NCBI GenBank assembly: GCA_002440765.1
Contig: DJVC01000009.1
Location: 1 to 9,918 of the forward strand
Direction: 5' to 3'
Origin: a bacterium UBP3_UBA6266
Lineage (GTDB): Bacteria; Auribacterota; UBA6266
DNA: 9,918 nt
The position numbers and the translations under genes were made by a program. Shown here one piece after another: positions 7,162 through 9,918 of this stretch (the stretch's first letter is position 1; every line of letters begins with the position of its first letter). The notes beneath the pieces were generated by a model that saw only the letters and a list, made by a program, of their open reading frames with translations, had not been told where the DNA came from and searched no databases.

Positions 7162-7169
7162 CTCCCCTC
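7162..7169 (-). promoter_or_regulatory. Ribosome binding site fixing a GTG start
   Basis: GAGGGGAG on the minus strand is 6 bases before GTG 7155. An ATG at 7157 overlaps that GTG but reads ATG-TGA, a start followed directly by a stop in another frame, so GTG is the start of the 206-residue protein. Confidence 0.7.
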
Positions 7170-7175
7170 AACGGG

Positions 7176-7778
7176 TTACTGATTCATAATTTTTATATCG
7201 TCGACATAAATAGTGAAAGCGGTGTTTTCATCATAAGGACGTATAGCGAATTTTATTTCCTGGATTTCACTCCAGTCAACTGAATCAGGCATATTTTTAG
7301 AGCCGTCCCAGTACTGCCCGTTATCAGAAAAATCGGAAAGAGGAATCTTAACATTCTGCCAATCCGTAGTCACACTGACATATTTCGGAACGGCTACAAC
7401 ACCTGTCTCGGTTTTTGTGCCGTCCGTTCTGTCCGCATCCAGGAAAAGGACTTCGAATATCTCGCCACCGGTTTTTCCTTTAACCCAGAATTCCAGAACC
7501 GCATTATCCCTGTTGTACTGAAGATTAAAAGGCGGATATTTACCCACGGCCGCGCCCGCAAAATCATCGGTATTAAGCGAAATCTTCAAAGAATTGGCCC
7601 CTGAATGTTTTTCTTCACCTGTAAGCCCTATCGAGCTTCCCTCCTGCGGGTAAACGTATGAGTATCTTCCCTGTTCGCTGATGTTATCCGTAAAAATATC
7701 CACAACGGCCCACACTTCACCGGAAACACAAAAACTTAAAACTGCAATCGTAAAAAAAACTATGCTGTTTTTTCCCAT
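7176..7778 (-). CDS. Secreted CBM-like beta-sandwich protein, paralog A
   Basis: A 200-residue predicted exported single-domain protein. Signal peptide 1-24 has a basic N-end, a hydrophobic core and VWA|V. The mature part is beta-rich: GRYSYVYP at 37-44, VLEFWVKG at 94-101, FLDADRTDGTKTET at 112-125, FSDNGQYWDG at 150-159, VDWSEIQEIKFAI at 167-179, and terminal IYVDDIKI at 190-197. The order and spacing match the downstream paralog B, so this is a tandem duplication that has diverged. It carries no visible catalytic motif; the likeliest role is binding or presenting a polysaccharide outside the cytoplasmic membrane, by analogy with CBM11/CIA30-like jelly rolls. ATG 7778 has an excellent ribosome site, AAGGAGG, 7 bases upstream. 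It follows the GH94 gene after 61 bases that contain a hairpin, so its expression may be tuned separately from GH94. Confidence 0.87.
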   Translation of the reverse strand: MGKNSIVFFTIAVLSFCVSGEVWAVVDIFTDNISEQGRYSYVYPQEGSSIGLTGEEKHSGANSLKISLNTDDFAGAAVGKYPPFNLQYNRDNAVLEFWVKGKTGGEIFEVLFLDADRTDGTKTETGVVAVPKYVSVTTDWQNVKIPLSDFSDNGQYWDGSKNMPDSVDWSEIQEIKFAIRPYDENTAFTIYVDDIKIMNQ

Positions 7779-7816
7779 TTTTCAACCTCCTTCTTCTTTC
7801 AAAAAAACGACAACCA

Positions 7817-7838
7817 ATTATATGCCCCAGCACATAAT
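7817..7838 (-). other. Intercistronic RNA hairpin after the GH94 gene
   Basis: On the minus strand ATTATGTGC pairs with GCATATAAT around a TGGG loop: nine pairs with one G-U. It begins 1 base after the GH94 TGA stop. A T7 run (7807-7801) comes 9 bases after the stem, farther than in a standard intrinsic terminator, so partial termination, mRNA end protection or processing are all possible. The descending arm contains TATAAT, which also resembles a -10 box; TTGATA 15 bases before it would be a -35 with a short spacer. The hairpin explains that motif at least as well as a promoter does. Confidence 0.5.
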
Positions 7839-7839
7839 A

Positions 7840-9918
7840 TCAACCCATAATCACAGTTACAACGTGTTTTTCTCCATCGTTAAAAGCCGGGATTTTATAT
7901 CCCTTGCATTTTTTACCGTCAATATGGATCTGTTTTACCCCTTTATTGACATGTCCGGGATTTAGCACCGTTATATCATACAGAGAACCCCTGAACACCC
8001 TCTTTACGTTAAAACCTTTCCATCTTTTCGGAATGCAGGGGCTTATCTCCAAGCCGTCATAATCGGGTTTTATACCTAATATATGCTGTGATACCGCAAC
8101 AAAATTCCAGGCAGCGGTGCCCGTCAGCCAAGAATTTTTTCCCTCTCCGAAATCGGGATGGTCTTTGCCGGCAACCATCTGGCAATATACATAAGGCTCG
8201 ACCCTTCTGACTGAGTGGTCCTTTACACAGGGCAATATCGACTTGTAATATTTATACGCATTTTCTCCTCTGCCCAATATGCATTCGGCTATTACAATCC
8301 ACGGATTAGGATGGCAAAATATACCGGCGTTTTCTTTCAATCCGGGAGGGTAGGCAGAAACATCTCCTAATCCGGGATAATATTTTTTATAAGCCGGCTG
8401 TTGGAGTATGATACCGTGTTCTGTTGCCAAAAACCTGCGCACCGAATCCAGTGTTTTCCTGGCTTTTATGCCCGATGCCACACCTGACATCAATGCCCAT
8501 CCTTGCGTCTCAAGAAAAATTTTACCTTCTTTATTTACTCTGGAACCGACAGGTTTTTGGTTGTCATCATACGCCCTTATGTACCAGGATCCATCCCACC
8601 CGCGGGTATTTATTCTATTTTTCATTGTTTCCGCTATAGTCAGATATTTTTTCTCTTTGCCCTTATTTTTTATCAAACCGAAGATGCGCGCAAGCTCGCT
8701 TGACGCAGCTACCAGCATCTGCGCCACAAGTATTGATTCCGCTTTCTTATTGGGGCCAACCATATTCAGACAATCGTTCCAATCCGCATATCCCGACAAA
8801 GGAAATCCGTTAGGACCCGTGTTTTTAAAAGAATAATTAACCGCTCTTTCCAAATGCTTAATCAACGCGGCCTTTGTCCCGTTATTAAACGGCACATCCT
8901 CGTTAAGGAAATTCATATCTCCCGTCTCTTTTATATAGGCGGCAACGGAGAATACAAGCCACAAATGATCATCCGAATATCCTCTTTCCCTTCCCTGTTT
9001 TGTCAGGGGTGAATACTGGTGATGGGCATCCCCTTCTTCAAACTGGGTAGACGCTATATCATATATGGTTTTCTTGGCCTCCGCAGGCACCTGATAGACA
9101 AAACCCAGTATGTCCTGGTTCGTGTCGCGAAAACCCATACCCCTCCCTATACCCGACTCATAATAAGAAGCCGACCTCGACCAATTAAAAGTGGTTCTGC
9201 ATTGATACTGGTTCCATGTATTGACCATTAAATTCAATTCTTTATCGGGAGTATTCACCTTGAATTTACCCAGGTTTTCTTCCCATTTTTGTTTCAACTT
9301 TTCAATCTCTTTATCGACCGATTTTTTATGTTTATACTTATTAAAATATTTTCTGGCTTCATTTCTGCCGGATGCCACACCGAGAACGAAAATCAGGGGT
9401 TTTTCTTCCCCCGGTTTCAATGAAATGCTCGCGCAATGAGAACCTACGGGCGCCCAGCCGCAGCTGAGCTTATTTGAACCATGCCCTATGATAACCGCTC
9501 TTGGATTGCTTAAATCTCCGTACGGCCCCAAAAAATCATCTCTTCTGGTGTCAAAGCTGTTTACTTTCCGGTTTGTCAAACCAAAAAAAGCAAAATGCCC
9601 TTTTCGAACCCTGTGTTTACTCATATGATATATAATCCCGTTTTCGTAATCTGTTTCGCCTATATTTAAATTCGCCTGAAAGTTTGTCATATCTTCCAGG
9701 GCATTGGGCAAACAGAATTCCGCAAAAGAAAATATTTTCAGCTTTTTTTCGCGCAGAGATTTATTTTTTATATTGAGCATCCATAACTCCAGATTTTCGC
9801 CGAGCGGCACAAAATAAACCGTTTCAGTCTCTATTTTACCGTATTCAGACCTGATTTTCGTGTAGCCCAGGCCATGCCGGCACTCATACTTATATTTTCC
9901 TGTATCTTTTAATACCGG
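7840..9918 (-). CDS. GH94 phosphorylase, probably cellobiose phosphorylase; N-terminus cut by window edge
   Basis: Cytoplasmic inverting phosphorylase of family GH94. Cellobiose phosphorylase turns cellobiose plus phosphate into alpha-glucose 1-phosphate plus glucose. The window holds 692 codons; the frame is open to base 9918, and the first visible residues (ECRHGLGYTKIRSEYG) are typical GH94 N-terminal-domain sequence, so the GTG at 9810 is not the start. Family members are about 800 residues, so roughly 110-130 are missing. Counting from the right edge: ESGIGRGMGFRDTNQD at 254-269 carries the catalytic-acid Asp motif, DIASTQFEEG-HHQY follows at about 287-301, YADWNDCLN at 377-385 is a sugar-binding block, CHPNPW is at 535-540, and WLTGTAAWNF at 597-606 is the likely phosphate-site segment. 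These blocks match cellobiose phosphorylase as I remember it, but laminaribiose, cellobionate or other GH94 specificities cannot be excluded. There is no signal peptide in the visible part. It is the first visible gene of the carbohydrate locus, and its promoter is outside the window. Confidence 0.93.
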   Translation of the reverse strand, partial: PVLKDTGKYKYECRHGLGYTKIRSEYGKIETETVYFVPLGENLELWMLNIKNKSLREKKLKIFSFAEFCLPNALEDMTNFQANLNIGETDYENGIIYHMSKHRVRKGHFAFFGLTNRKVNSFDTRRDDFLGPYGDLSNPRAVIIGHGSNKLSCGWAPVGSHCASISLKPGEEKPLIFVLGVASGRNEARKYFNKYKHKKSVDKEIEKLKQKWEENLGKFKVNTPDKELNLMVNTWNQYQCRTTFNWSRSASYYESGIGRGMGFRDTNQDILGFVYQVPAEAKKTIYDIASTQFEEGDAHHQYSPLTKQGRERGYSDDHLWLVFSVAAYIKETGDMNFLNEDVPFNNGTKAALIKHLERAVNYSFKNTGPNGFPLSGYADWNDCLNMVGPNKKAESILVAQMLVAASSELARIFGLIKNKGKEKKYLTIAETMKNRINTRGWDGSWYIRAYDDNQKPVGSRVNKEGKIFLETQGWALMSGVASGIKARKTLDSVRRFLATEHGIILQQPAYKKYYPGLGDVSAYPPGLKENAGIFCHPNPWIVIAECILGRGENAYKYYKSILPCVKDHSVRRVEPYVYCQMVAGKDHPDFGEGKNSWLTGTAAWNFVAVSQHILGIKPDYDGLEISPCIPKRWKGFNVKRVFRGSLYDITVLNPGHVNKGVKQIHIDGKKCKGYKIPAFNDGEKHVVTVIMG

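Noticed and set aside
8408..8836. 142-codon open frame on the plus strand
   Set aside because: It is antisense to the conserved GH94 coding sequence and shows no domain or start signal.
9808..9810. GTG at 9810 as the start of the GH94 gene
   Set aside because: The frame continues open to the window edge and the 36 upstream codons encode typical GH94 sequence, so this is an internal valine codon.

Overview
All nine genes in this window lie on the minus strand, packed tightly with short gaps or small overlaps, so transcription runs from the right edge to the left edge. Standard bacterial features (Shine-Dalgarno motifs, type IV prepilin leader, signal peptides without lipoboxes, RlmN) point to a diderm-type bacterium of moderate GC. 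A pseudopilin with an H-Xn-DG tail next to secreted polysaccharide enzymes is common in the PVC group and relatives (Lentisphaerota, Kiritimatiellota, Planctomycetota, Omnitrophota). That placement is inference, since there is no rRNA or other phylogenetic marker that I can score by eye.

Right block (9918 to about 2712): a carbohydrate locus. It opens with the large C-terminal part of a GH94 phosphorylase, closest in motifs to cellobiose phosphorylase; its N-terminus is beyond the right edge. Two tandem paralogous secreted beta-sandwich proteins of about 200 residues follow. Next is a 1010-residue secreted multidomain protein with a clan GH-A-like catalytic barrel, two homologous flanking carbohydrate-binding-like domains, a Big_5-like Ig domain and a carboxypeptidase-regulatory-like domain. 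The last gene is a type II secretion/type IV pseudopilin-like protein. A reasonable working model is that the secreted proteins bind and cut a beta-glucan or similar polymer outside the cytoplasmic membrane, and the GH94 enzyme phosphorolyses imported disaccharide in the cytoplasm. No transporter or regulator is visible here.

Left block (about 2660 to 1): a second unit that starts at an extended -10 promoter in the only intergenic gap longer than 61 bases. It encodes a short stand-alone STAS protein (TTG start), an unclassified ATP-grasp protein, a histidine-phosphatase-superfamily protein whose start overlaps the ATP-grasp stop, and RlmN, whose C-terminus is beyond the left edge. The STAS/ATP-grasp/phosphatase trio has no obvious textbook pathway and is the most open functional question in the window.

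There is no stretch over 300 bases without a gene. I saw no tRNA, rRNA, CRISPR array, insertion sequence, att site or origin.
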